DNA of 64,000 nt from Gillisella vitis (GTDB lineage: Bacteria > Pseudomonadota > Alphaproteobacteria > Rhizobiales > Rhizobiaceae). Below are positions 8,462 through 16,955 of this stretch, piece after piece. The translations under genes were made by a program, and so were the position numbers. The DNA lies in the NCBI GenBank assembly GCA_009744235.1, contig WPHV01000014.1, positions 1 to 64,000 of the forward strand, read 5' to 3'. Positions within the stretch are counted from its first letter, which is position 1; each line of letters starts with the position of its first letter. The notes beneath the pieces are model-generated. The model was not told the DNA's origin. It searched no databases and worked only from the letters and a program-made list of their open reading frames with translations.

Positions 8462-10957
8462 ATGGACGACGTTCTGTCACCCACCGATTTCATTCAAGCA
8501 AGCCGTGTGCTGAAGGTCTCGTCACCCTTGGGTGAAGACCAGCTGCTGCCTGAACGGATGATGGTTGACGAAGGCGTCAATCGGCTTTTCGAGATCACCT
8601 TGTCGGTGCGCGCCAAGCGTGAGGCGGTCAAGCCCGATGAGCTAATCGGAAAGTTGGTCGATGTATCGCTCGAAATCCGCCAGGGCGAACTGGACGGTGA
8701 CGGCGTTCGTCGGCCGTTCAATGGACTGGTGACCAATCTGTCCGAGGGACCGCCGGTGACCCGTGGATTGCGGTCCTATACCCTGACCATCCGTCCGCAA
8801 CTATGGCTACTGTCGCGCCGTTCCGATTGCCGGATCTGGCAGAATATGACGGCCATCCAGGTGATGGAAACATTACTCTCTGAACACGGTCTTCCCAGTG
8901 CCGCCTATGCCCCTCTGCACAAGACACCGCCATCGCGCGAGTTTTCTGTCCAGTGGAATGAAACGGATCTCGACTACCTGCTGCGCCGCTTCGAGCAAGA
9001 AGGGCTGTTCTACTGGTTTGAACATGAGAAAGGCGTTCACCGCCTGAAGGTCAGCGACAGCAAGGTGGCCTGGAGCAAGCCATCGGCTGCGGCAGAGGGA
9101 GAAGATAAAGTCAGGTTAGCCCAAGGCTCATCGGACCGCAATCACATCAACGAATGGATGCGGCAGTTCTCCTACGTCCCTGGCCAGCGTGCCGGTGCGG
9201 ACTGGAATTTCGAGACGCCCAGCACTGTACCGCTGAATGTCACGCCGTCACTGATCCAGATGCCGGGCGCCAAACAGCGTGAGCTTTATGAATATCCGGC
9301 CCGCATTAGCGATGTGAAGGAAGCCGAACAGGCGGAGACCTTCCGCATGCAAGCAACAGAAGCCGATCATGAGCGGGTGACGGGCAAATCCAATGTGCGT
9401 TTTCTGGAAGCCGGACGACGGTTCACGCCCTATGAGGAGCCGCATCCGGAACACAAATACGAAGAGCATGTGATGACCCGGATTACCCATTGGGTCGTTG
9501 ATCGCTCCTATGAAACGACGGAGAACGAACCAGAATATCGCAATGAGTTCGAGGCTATCCCGTCACGCGTGCCGTTAACCCCGCATCGCGACACGAAACG
9601 CCCCCGCATCGAGGGTGCGCAGGTGGCAATCGTCGCCGGACCCTCCGGTGAAGAGATCCACACCGACCAGTATGGCCGCATCAAGGTCTGGTATCCCTGG
9701 GACCGGCGAGCCAAGAAGGATGGCAGTGATACCTGCTGGGTACGCGTCGCCCAAAACTGGGCCGGCGGGCAATGGGGTGGGCAAATCATCCCACGGATCG
9801 GCATGGAGGTGATGGTTGCCTTCATCGACGGCGATCCGGATCGGCCGTTGGTAACGGGCGTGGTGCCCAATCCGAAGAATGCTGTGCCTTATGATCTTCC
9901 GGCCAATAAGACCCGGATGGTGCTGCGCTCCAACACCCACAAAGGCAGCGGCTTCAACGAAATGACATTCGAGGATGAGAACGGCAAGGAGAACATGTTC
10001 TTTCATGCCCAGAAGGATCAGACAACACGCGTGCTGAACGACCGCACCAAGCGCATCGACCGCCATGAGGTGGCATCCATCGGCGGTAACCGCGCCGTAG
10101 AAGTGGCTGGCAACCAGAAGCATGAGATCGGCGGATCGGTAAACACAGTGGTCGGCGGTACCGGGCCGATGGCCATGCTGGCCATGGCCGGTGTCCAGGC
10201 GCTGTCCGGCCAGACAGCAGCGTTGCTCTCGCAAGCAGGTCAAATAGCGGGCGGCGGCGGCCCCGGCATCGCCAGTTTTGCAACAACGCTCGCATCCTCG
10301 ACATTGGGCTTTCTTGGCGCCGGCGGCCTTTCCGCCCGAGAAGGAATCGTTTCCGGCACGAGCCCACGGGCGGATGCTGGCACGGCACTGGCCGGATCTG
10401 GAACAGGGGTCGGCCAGGACGCTGCCAACCTCTTCCCCATGCCCGGTATCATGAACACCATAGTCGGTGCATTCCAATCGACGTCAGTAGGTGTAGCTCA
10501 GGCTGAGCAAATTGGCGTGAGTAAGATCGTTAATGTAGGCAGTTCGTTTCTTTCAAGAGTAGGCAAGTTTTATGGATTAACCGTAGGAGAAGATACTGAA
10601 TTTTCGACTGGAAAAAATTATAAGCTAAACGTCGGTGCTTCAAACGAGACGACAATAAGCGGATCGTATTCCATTGATGTTGGAGACGCCTTCGAAATCC
10701 GCGCTGGATCCAAATTTGTAATCCAGGTCGGAGGTACCCGGTTCCAGATGGACAAATCGGGGAACATCACGGTCAAAGCTGGAAACTCTACAATTGTGAA
10801 TGGCGGCGGGGCTCAACTCACCATTGGTCCAGGCCCAATCCTATATGAGCCTGTACTTGTCCAGGGGGGAACACCTCTACCGAACACGCCAGGGATACCA
10901 CAGCGCACCAGAAAACCGTTCGCAGAAGTATGTCCGCTACAGCAAGGCGCAGCCTGA
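8462..10957 (+). CDS. vgrG: type VI secretion tip protein VgrG with exchanged C-terminal tail
   Basis: An 831-residue VgrG, the trimeric spike at the tip of the type VI secretion tube. The gp27-like part fills residues about 1-400. The OB fold follows at about 400-470, with YGRIKVWYPWDRR and VTGVVPN, and then the gp5-like beta-prism region. An Ala/Gly-rich linker runs to about 670. From about residue 676 the tail (to 831) is encoded by DNA of much lower G+C: 40 of 60 bases at 10381-10440 against 20 of 60 at 10561-10620. The start follows GTGGAGGAG. The DUF4123 gene and cargo follow directly. No sheath, baseplate or ATPase genes lie nearby, so this is an orphan vgrG island relying on a main cluster elsewhere. 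Confidence 0.95.
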   Translation: MDDVLSPTDFIQASRVLKVSSPLGEDQLLPERMMVDEGVNRLFEITLSVRAKREAVKPDELIGKLVDVSLEIRQGELDGDGVRRPFNGLVTNLSEGPPVTRGLRSYTLTIRPQLWLLSRRSDCRIWQNMTAIQVMETLLSEHGLPSAAYAPLHKTPPSREFSVQWNETDLDYLLRRFEQEGLFYWFEHEKGVHRLKVSDSKVAWSKPSAAAEGEDKVRLAQGSSDRNHINEWMRQFSYVPGQRAGADWNFETPSTVPLNVTPSLIQMPGAKQRELYEYPARISDVKEAEQAETFRMQATEADHERVTGKSNVRFLEAGRRFTPYEEPHPEHKYEEHVMTRITHWVVDRSYETTENEPEYRNEFEAIPSRVPLTPHRDTKRPRIEGAQVAIVAGPSGEEIHTDQYGRIKVWYPWDRRAKKDGSDTCWVRVAQNWAGGQWGGQIIPRIGMEVMVAFIDGDPDRPLVTGVVPNPKNAVPYDLPANKTRMVLRSNTHKGSGFNEMTFEDENGKENMFFHAQKDQTTRVLNDRTKRIDRHEVASIGGNRAVEVAGNQKHEIGGSVNTVVGGTGPMAMLAMAGVQALSGQTAALLSQAGQIAGGGGPGIASFATTLASSTLGFLGAGGLSAREGIVSGTSPRADAGTALAGSGTGVGQDAANLFPMPGIMNTIVGAFQSTSVGVAQAEQIGVSKIVNVGSSFLSRVGKFYGLTVGEDTEFSTGKNYKLNVGASNETTISGSYSIDVGDAFEIRAGSKFVIQVGGTRFQMDKSGNITVKAGNSTIVNGGGAQLTIGPGPILYEPVLVQGGTPLPNTPGIPQRTRKPFAEVCPLQQGAA

Positions 10958-10971
10958 TTCAGAGGTTTCTT

Positions 10972-12084
10972 ATGAACGCAAACAATGCGCTAACAGACGA
11001 TAATAGTGGTAGAAACAGAGCGAATTTAAACTCCTTTTTAAAGGCGAATTTCTGGCATAACTCTAGTGAAGATATCTCTGTTTGGGCGCTTTTGGACGGG
11101 CAATGGGTGCCGGACCTACTACCTCGCCTAGCTGCCACTAAACTAACATTTTGCAGTTTATATAACGGTTTAGCTACACAGGAGCGCCTAGCAAGTAGCC
11201 CGTATCTAGTAAAGCTTGAACCGGAAGATGATTTCACTGATTGGATCTGTGACAGTGGCTGGGGGGCCGGATGGGGTATCGTGCTCCGCGTATCTTCTCA
11301 ACGCGCTGAAGCGATGTATCGTAAAGTCGGGGATCAATCAGCCCTAAAGGTTCAGGAGAAGACAGCCATGTTCGTTTCCGAGAACCTAAAGCATGAGGAC
11401 AACGCCCTAGCCCTTAAGATCAGACGCCATCTGCGTTACTTCACTCGAGTTAAATTTGCTAGCGATGGTCGCATCGTAGCTTTTCGATTTTTCGATCCTC
11501 ACGTACTCGATATTTGGTTACGTGCAGCTAACGATCAAGAAATTCAAACCTTCTTCGGTCCTGTTCTCGCTTTTTTCTCTGACGGATATGCTGGCGTCGG
11601 AGACCGTGCCGCTGGAGAACAACTCCGCGTTTATTCCTTAAGTGAAGGGAGCGAAGGTCAGTTTCTGGGCCTGAATGCAGTATCGTATGACAGAAGGGTT
11701 GGGACGATAGGGCAACTTGCAGGTTTCTCCTCCTCCCACGAAGCTTCCGTCAGCGTGGGTGCAAAAAAGGTTATGGAGATCCGCGTCGCGGTAGAAAGGG
11801 AGTTTGATCGAGATGATTTGGAGGTTGTGTACCGAAACGTAGAAGATTCCATCAATAGGAAATTTCCCGATTTAGATCGAGATAAAGTAGCGTCAGGCAT
11901 CGATTTTTGCAAAATTTCGGGTGTCGAGAAAACTGCCAACATTGCTTTTATCGTGTCATTACTTGCGAATGGAAGCAGTTTTCTAAACGAAGGGAAAGTG
12001 CATCGTTACATGAGCGCCCAGTCACATTATTCCGCAGATCAGCGCATAACTTTGCTAAGATCAATGCTACCGAGAGAGGTGTAA
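10972..12084 (+). CDS. DUF4123 domain protein, T6SS effector adaptor
   Basis: A 370-residue protein whose N-terminal part (about 25-170) has the layout of DUF4123: it opens around WALLDGQW and ends at FRFFDPHVLDIWL. DUF4123 proteins act as chaperones or adaptors that load a specific effector on the cognate VgrG tail. The remaining 200 residues are unlike anything I recognise and may bind the cargo. The start at 10972 follows AGAGG, 14 bp after the vgrG stop. The next gene begins after a single base, which suggests tight coupling. Low G+C matches the vgrG tail and the downstream genes. Confidence 0.8.
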   Translation: MNANNALTDDNSGRNRANLNSFLKANFWHNSSEDISVWALLDGQWVPDLLPRLAATKLTFCSLYNGLATQERLASSPYLVKLEPEDDFTDWICDSGWGAGWGIVLRVSSQRAEAMYRKVGDQSALKVQEKTAMFVSENLKHEDNALALKIRRHLRYFTRVKFASDGRIVAFRFFDPHVLDIWLRAANDQEIQTFFGPVLAFFSDGYAGVGDRAAGEQLRVYSLSEGSEGQFLGLNAVSYDRRVGTIGQLAGFSSSHEASVSVGAKKVMEIRVAVEREFDRDDLEVVYRNVEDSINRKFPDLDRDKVASGIDFCKISGVEKTANIAFIVSLLANGSSFLNEGKVHRYMSAQSHYSADQRITLLRSMLPREV

Positions 12085-12085
12085 T

Positions 12086-12478
12086 ATGGCAGGTGCGTTA
12101 TTTTTGGTACCAGAGATAGGGGCTGGCCTTTGGTATCTCTTGTTCGGGGCAACTGCAGCGACTGTGGTGGTAGCAGCGGTTTACAACGCAGATGAGATCG
12201 AAGAGGCCGTAAGCGGCGCTATCGAGAGAGCCAAACGAGGAGTATGTGCATCGTGCTGTCCGCCATGCGTGCCACCGGTCGGTACAATTGGGGGACGTCT
12301 TGACCGTGTGCCGCCGAGCGCTCCGCACCATCCCTGTCCAGGGGACCATATCAATGTTTACATTAGGGCTCAAAACCCGAAAAACTGTCAGTGCTTTTGG
12401 TCCCCACAAAAAGGCGCTGGCTCGGTTCTTTGCTTACCACAGGGCGGTTCCGCTCCCCCGAACTGGACTATTTTCTGA
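12086..12478 (+). CDS. small Cys-rich candidate T6SS effector of unknown fold
   Basis: A 130-residue protein. A hydrophobic segment at about residues 10-34 could insert in or cross a membrane. The C-terminal half (about 60-112) carries a striking set of residues: PPVGTIGGRLDRVPPSAPHH, then CPGDH, QNP and CQCFW. From memory, small proteins with this His/Asp/Cys pattern recur beside VgrG, Rhs and PAAR genes and have no assigned function, but I could not check this. Its position directly after the adaptor is where VgrG-linked effectors usually sit. It could instead be a PAAR-like accessory part. Seven or more cysteines point to metal binding or disulfides. Confidence 0.65.
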   Translation: MAGALFLVPEIGAGLWYLLFGATAATVVVAAVYNADEIEEAVSGAIERAKRGVCASCCPPCVPPVGTIGGRLDRVPPSAPHHPCPGDHINVYIRAQNPKNCQCFWSPQKGAGSVLCLPQGGSAPPNWTIF

Positions 12479-12486
12479 GGTCTCCC

Positions 12487-13128
12487 ATGTACTTTCCACT
12501 TGGATACAGTCTTGTGCCTTTGAAGGTCCCCGAAGAGGTAAACAAGCTCCTAGACGAACTGTTTAGCATGGGCTTTTCTCGATCTCGAGTTACAAGGCCT
12601 TTAAGCTTTGATCAAGACGTATGCCCCTCGTCGTTCGACGTGTTCCAACCCGTGCTCTCAAAACACATTGCAGTGCCGGAAAATGATGATTTCTACGCCG
12701 TATATAAGATGTGGGACAATCTTTTCACGATGCTTGCGCATGCTCCCTATATATTAGATGTAAGCGATGTTTTGTATTTCGAAACCCTCCAAGCAAACCC
12801 TCGCGATGATTATATAGCTTCCTTGCAAGGCTCTGGTTCTCCTGATCCCTTACCGCCATCCGCTACAGTGGTCAGGGAGATGTTTGACATAGTTGACCGA
12901 AGCAACCGGAGCTTTTTTTTCGCGATGAAAACCGACATCGACATATCACTTGTTCATCAAAACGAGTTTGGACTGATCGACTCAGAGGACGATGCGCACT
13001 GGCTTTATAAGCAAGTAGATCACGAAAAAGCTCATTCAGAAGAGATCATTAGATTAATAAAGATATCCCTAATAGACAAGGTGCCATTTCAGCAGGAGAT
13101 CGGATCCATTGTCGAGCATTTGCGGTAA
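12487..13128 (+). CDS. hypothetical protein in the T6SS cassette, candidate immunity protein
   Basis: A 213-residue soluble-looking acidic protein with no motif I recognise. The ATG at 12487 comes 8 bp after the preceding stop, with GAGG upstream; the frame is open earlier but overlaps the effector gene. There is no signal peptide. Coming right after a candidate effector, it is a reasonable guess for the cognate immunity protein or a second adaptor. That is inferred from position only. Codon use and low G+C match the rest of the cargo. Confidence 0.6.
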   Translation: MYFPLGYSLVPLKVPEEVNKLLDELFSMGFSRSRVTRPLSFDQDVCPSSFDVFQPVLSKHIAVPENDDFYAVYKMWDNLFTMLAHAPYILDVSDVLYFETLQANPRDDYIASLQGSGSPDPLPPSATVVREMFDIVDRSNRSFFFAMKTDIDISLVHQNEFGLIDSEDDAHWLYKQVDHEKAHSEEIIRLIKISLIDKVPFQQEIGSIVEHLR

Positions 13129-13609
13129 TATCAATTTCTCGTTGACCCGGTTGAGATCTACAGAACTGCACGCAAAAAAGCTGATAAAGGATCATAAACA
13201 CGAAAGCCAACGTAGTTTTCTTGTCAGCGCCTTAGATTTCGCTCTAAAAAATTCTGGTTTTTCATGTGAATACACCAATTCATTTTTTTGCTCAGCAATC
13301 ATATCTGACGATATTATCGCCAATGCAGTAATTCTAGAGCGCATAACAAAGGTGCACGCTTGGAATGTTTACTATTTTGTTGTTGACCACGACAAAAGAC
13401 GTCATGCTCTTGGAAGTAAAACTCTAGGCTTTATCAAAGCCATAGCAAGATCGCGCGGCATTCATCAGATCGATGCCTGTGTACTCAACGATAATCATGC
13501 AGCACTGAAATTTTGGTCAAAAAACGGTTTCACCGTTAAATATAAGCAAGTTGTTGTCGAGTTTGATGGTGTCGTGCATTTAGGATCATTGCTCAGGTAC
13601 GAGTGCTGA
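13109..13609 (+). CDS. GNAT-fold N-acetyltransferase-like protein
   Basis: A 166-residue protein with a GNAT C-terminal half. The acetyl-CoA-binding turn is HALGSKTLGFIKAI, a variant of the usual Q/RxxGxG/A loop, and the late motif VLNDNHAALKFWSKNGF holds the typical Asn and Tyr-equivalent region. The start is TTG at 13109, overlapping the previous gene by 20 bp, with AGGAG ten bases upstream. It may modify the cargo, confer immunity or be an effector itself; the sequence does not decide. Very low G+C (20 of 60 bases at 13261-13320). It ends exactly where the right flanking repeat begins. Confidence 0.7.
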   Translation: MSSICGNINFSLTRLRSTELHAKKLIKDHKHESQRSFLVSALDFALKNSGFSCEYTNSFFCSAIISDDIIANAVILERITKVHAWNVYYFVVDHDKRRHALGSKTLGFIKAIARSRGIHQIDACVLNDNHAALKFWSKNGFTVKYKQVVVEFDGVVHLGSLLRYEC

Positions 13610-13799
13610 CTGTGAAACAGCACCGAAGGTTGACCCCGCTTGAAAAGGCAATAAGCACCTGATTTTCATCGCAAACTTGCAACGAGAACGGGGTCATCAT
13701 CGGCGCCGATCATGACCCCGTGCGATCTCCATGTCATCGCAATAAATCAGGACCTTTACGAGATCGAGCATAGGGGCAAACCTCCGACGCTGATTCACG
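13610..13799 (+). repeat. right copy of direct repeat flanking the VgrG cassette, with a palindrome
   Basis: It pairs with 8011-8198. It contains a 34-bp near-perfect palindrome at 13688-13721, centred on GGCGCC, with arms ACGGGGTCAT and ATGACCCCGT and two mismatches. GGTTGACCCC at about 13628 is a further copy of the GACCCC word. Repeated GGGGTCA words suggest a recombinase- or transposase-type recognition region, perhaps the end of an IS21-like element, but I cannot confirm a family. Confidence 0.7.
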
Positions 13800-14013
13800 G
13801 GTATCGCTACAAAACTTCCCTATTAACACCGAGCTCGAACGCAACTATGAGGGAGCCCTTTCCAGCTGTGGCTTTTTGTCTCCAATTTCCACTCGCTACA
13901 CAGAAATGACTGACGCCGGTGCGGGAGGCGGATCGGGTTCAAGGCTAACCTACCCCCCTGCCCCGGGCCATCTGACCATCGTCCGAGGGGTCTCCACCTC
14001 TCAGGCGATGACC
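13800..14013. other. junction between the VgrG cassette and the prophage-like element
   Basis: Together with the repeat this makes 404 bp without a gene. No structural phage gene, terminator with a T-run or tRNA is visible. The G/C-rich stretch at 13921-14010 precedes the end of the NusG-like gene. Confidence 0.5.
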
Positions 14014-14670
14014 TCAGGTCGCAATGGCATCAATGCCCATGGTGATCTCGCTCATCCCACCAAACAGCGGCACGTCAACCACCACCTGACCACGCTTGGA
14101 CAGCACTTTGCGCACCGTCACCACGAAGTCGGCAAACGGGCCGGAGCGGATCGTTACCTGCTTGCCCAGCACATCCGGCATCGGTGGCACGTCGCCCGCC
14201 TCCATATGCTTCCTCTCCGCAGTCTTGGCCGATAGGAGCAGCTGCCGCATCAAGGGTTCCGGCATCAGGTAGGGCTTGCCATCCCGTCCCATCAGGCTCC
14301 GCAGCTTGGATGCCAGCATGAGACCGACATAGGCTTCATTGTCCGGGATCACCTGCACGAACAGGTATCCACGAAATAGCGCCCGCTGGACGATGATCGC
14401 TGGCTTGCCGCGCCTGGGCGGTAGTCTCAGCCGCTCGCAGGGGCACCAGCATTCAATACCCTGCTGTCCAAGGGAATCTCGGATCACCTGTTCCATGCCG
14501 ATCTTGCAGCTGGCCACCACCCAGCGGGCCAGTTGGTCGAAGTCAGGGCGGTCACGCCTGGCCATGGCGATCTGGCGCTGGCGTTTGGCCTCAAGGGCTT
14601 TGGCGTCCGTCAGCTTCGCAAGCCTTTCGTTCGAGACGCTATTCAGAAGTTTGCCGTTATGCTGCATCAT
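14014..14670 (-). CDS. NusG-like transcription antitermination protein of the prophage element
   Basis: A 218-residue NusG/RfaH-related protein. The NGN-like domain lies at about residues 40-140 (WVVASCKIGMEQVIRDSLGQ then FRGYLFVQV, the typical GYLFV core). A KOW-like segment is at about 165-205 (GKQVTIRSGPFADFVVTV). Phage-borne NusG paralogues act on RNA polymerase to read through terminators in late operons. The ATG at 14670 overlaps the end of the upstream gene; a longer in-frame extension is not needed. It is the last gene of the leftward operon. The late genes it should serve are absent here. Confidence 0.85.
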   Translation of the reverse strand: MMQHNGKLLNSVSNERLAKLTDAKALEAKRQRQIAMARRDRPDFDQLARWVVASCKIGMEQVIRDSLGQQGIECWCPCERLRLPPRRGKPAIIVQRALFRGYLFVQVIPDNEAYVGLMLASKLRSLMGRDGKPYLMPEPLMRQLLLSAKTAERKHMEAGDVPPMPDVLGKQVTIRSGPFADFVVTVRKVLSKRGQVVVDVPLFGGMSEITMGIDAIAT

Positions 14671-16045
14671 GGGTGCGTCCCTCGCTGAGGCTGATTTTGA
14701 AGTGCCGAAGGGCGGCCTCGACCGCCGCATCGAGATCGGGCTCTCCTGGGTCGACCGGCGGAAAGTAATTCCACTCGCACCGTCCATCGATAAACATCCA
14801 TCCCCGCCGCTCATGGAGCCGCCGCCAAGCGGCAAACAGCTCGCTGTCTGGCTTGACCCCGACAAAGCCGGCCACCAGCGGCAACAGATCCGCCGAGGTC
14901 ACAAACTGTTCGCCACGAAGGGCGCGGTCTTGCATTTTGACCACCAACGGCCAGCCGTGCTCCCGGCGCTTTTCCCAGATCAGCGCTTCCCGGCTGATCG
15001 CACCGGAGGCAATCCGCCGCTCATCGAAAGCCGTGATGAAGAACGGGCCGGTCGGGTCTGACAGCAGAGCCTCCAAGCGCCGTCCCATCCAAAGCTTGCC
15101 GCACGGCTTGGCGACGACGCGCGCTGGCTCCTGCGTCTCACCCAGATGGTCAGGCAGGTCTGTCCATGCCCGTGCCTTGAGGTAAACGGCGGGCGCTGTC
15201 AGGTCGTCGCGCTTTGCCCAGGCGAGATAGGCTGGTGTTCGCTCAATGCAGGCGTCCCGCTCCTCAGCCGACAGCGCAAACCAGGCATTGCGGGCAAATT
15301 CGGGACTGCCGGGCTTGGGCCAGAGTTTGTACCAGGCGTCAAACTGCCGACCGATCCGGGCTCGCTCGGTGCGCTTGGCTGCCTTGTCGTCCGCAGCGGG
15401 AACCGCATTGCCTTGCGAAACCAGTTCGCAAACTCCCTCCCCTTGGTAAGAGTCAGTCTTTGCTAGATCTAAGTTATTACTAGGTGCCGATTTTACCGGC
15501 GACGGTAAAACCGGCGACGGTTTTGCCGGCGACGGTTTTGCCGGCGACGGCGTTTCAGTCTGCGGTAGAAATGCAACACTTTCTGATGCCGCATCGGAAC
15601 CGTCAGAGCCGGCGGATTTGGCGGAGGCATCGGCGTTGCCGGAAGCATCAGCGGTGTCGGAGACACCGGTGGTGTCAGAGACGTCGGAGGCATCGGTGTT
15701 ATTGGAGGCATCCGGGACCGCCTGGCGTGGCTCGTCAAAGATGACAAGAACCGTTGCGCCGAACTAGCCATCGGCACGGGTCTGCTCCCGCTCCGCATAG
15801 CCTGTCTCCACCAGCTCCGCGATCATCTTGCGGGCCTTGTCGCGTCCGCAATTGCCCTTGCGGACGATGTCTCCGATCACCACGGTCCAATTGTCGGGCT
15901 TCGACAGCAGATAGGACAGCAACCAGCGGGCCTCCATGGAGAGCCTGGCATCTTCAAACACATGGTTGGGAATGGCGGCATAGCGCGCATTGCGCACGCC
16001 CCGCCGGATTGTCGCTTCGCCGCTCACTGCCCACCGCCTTTGCAC
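14657..16045 (-). pseudogene. phage replication-type protein interrupted by one amber codon
   Basis: The frame runs 463 codons with a single internal stop: TAG at 15766-15764 (codon 94, between Gly and Phe). Upstream are 93 residues with a winged-helix domain (ARYAAIPNHVFEDARLSMEA, LSYLLSKPDNWTVVIGDI, KARKMIAELVETGYAERE). Downstream the same frame continues through a DAS/DVSD-rich and PSPAKPSP-rich linker (about 108-180) into a C-terminal domain (FDAWYKLWPKPGSPEFARNA ... HFKISLSEG). A DnaA-like initiator or O-like role is likely. A CAG-to-TAG change would explain it. Without suppression only the 93-residue piece, and possibly a restart at 15088, would be made. Confidence 0.75.
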
Positions 16046-16317
16046 ACAACATCCAGCAGCGCGGCTCTCGTCGCCCCGATGGACAGCAACACGCTATCGC
16101 GCCAGCAGCCCTGCTCGGTGCGGGTGGAGTTGAGCGCTGCCAACTCGGCATCAATGTATTCGACGCCGATCAGAAAGCCTGCCGTGCGCAACACCATGCG
16201 GATGACAGCGTTGTCGCGGCAAATGACACCTTGCGGCACCCTGAGCAGCCAATCCGCTCGCTCCGCGTCCGTCTGGCAATCGCAAAGCTGCTCGACGATT
16301 GGAAGAAGTGCCGTCAT
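16024..16317 (-). CDS. hypothetical phage protein
   Basis: A 97-residue protein of unknown function, predicted mostly helical, with four cysteines (about 12, 14, 33 and 91). It starts inside a 4-bp ATGA overlap with the gene before it and overlaps the replication-type gene after it by 22 bp, so it is translated as part of the leftward operon. Confidence 0.6.
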   Translation of the reverse strand: MTALLPIVEQLCDCQTDAERADWLLRVPQGVICRDNAVIRMVLRTAGFLIGVEYIDAELAALNSTRTEQGCWRDSVLLSIGATRAALLDVVCKGGGQ

Positions 16318-16955
16318 CGGCCGATCTCCCGCTCAACCTTGCGTGCCAGGGCGCGATAGGCGTCCATCTGCTTGGACAGCGCCGCCTGGGCCGCCTTCTG
16401 CGCGTCCACTGCCTGTGTTGCCGCTTCGCAAGCACTGGCATAGGTGCGGAACTGGCTTTCCATCCGGGCGCTTTCCAGCAGAAAATCATCAAACAGCGGA
16501 TTGGAGCCGGCCGGGCCGAACATTGCGTCGCGTGTGACGGACACCCAATCGCGCGGCACACCGAGATCCTTGGCAACCATGCTGTCTGTCCAGGGCGCTT
16601 TATAGGCATCCTTGCCATAGACCTCATTGAGCTTGTCAAAGATGATGGCGCGATCCTCGCGGCTCATGTCACGCGGCTTGTCTGCAACCGGTGCTGTGTT
16701 CTCGGCCATGATCGTCGCTCCTTTGCGCTTGGACGGGCTGGCATGTTTTGGGCAAAAGTCCTCTTTCGGACTGCTGCCAACGACCCATCCTTTGGTCTGG
16801 AAATGCTGGATGGCCGCGAGGGACGGCTTGACGATGATCCCGGTGTGATGCGGGAAGTAGGAAACGACGTCGCAGCACCCGCAGGCGATCCGCATCGCCT
16901 TTGCGGTGCGCTTGCCATAGGGAATAGAGACCTCTGGAAAGTCACGACTGGTCAT
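16314..16955 (-). CDS. hypothetical phage protein with possible zinc-binding N-terminus
   Basis: A 213-residue protein I do not recognise. Cysteines and a histidine near residues 26-29 (ACGCCD) and 68-71 (DFCPKH) could form a zinc site. The C-terminal third is Ala-rich and helical with heptad character (about 160-205). ATGA overlaps on both sides tie it to the leftward operon. An internal ATG at codon 83 (MAENTAPV) could start a shorter form. Confidence 0.55.
   Translation of the reverse strand: MTSRDFPEVSIPYGKRTAKAMRIACGCCDVVSYFPHHTGIIVKPSLAAIQHFQTKGWVVGSSPKEDFCPKHASPSKRKGATIMAENTAPVADKPRDMSREDRAIIFDKLNEVYGKDAYKAPWTDSMVAKDLGVPRDWVSVTRDAMFGPAGSNPLFDDFLLESARMESQFRTYASACEAATQAVDAQKAAQAALSKQMDAYRALARKVEREIGR

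Noticed and set aside
9575..10477. 300-codon open frame opposite vgrG
   Set aside because: Antisense shadow; vgrG OB fold is intact on the plus strand.
13688..13721. Palindrome considered as the integrase attachment core
   Set aside because: It belongs to the repeat flanking the VgrG cassette and has no copy near the integrase at 24.7 kb.
13876..14235. 119-codon open frame at the left end of the prophage element
   Set aside because: Runs antisense over the NusG-like gene; no ribosome site.
15490..15550. GCCGGCGACGG repeats considered as an iteron origin
   Set aside because: They are in frame and code for the PSPxK linker; no nearby A/T-rich region.
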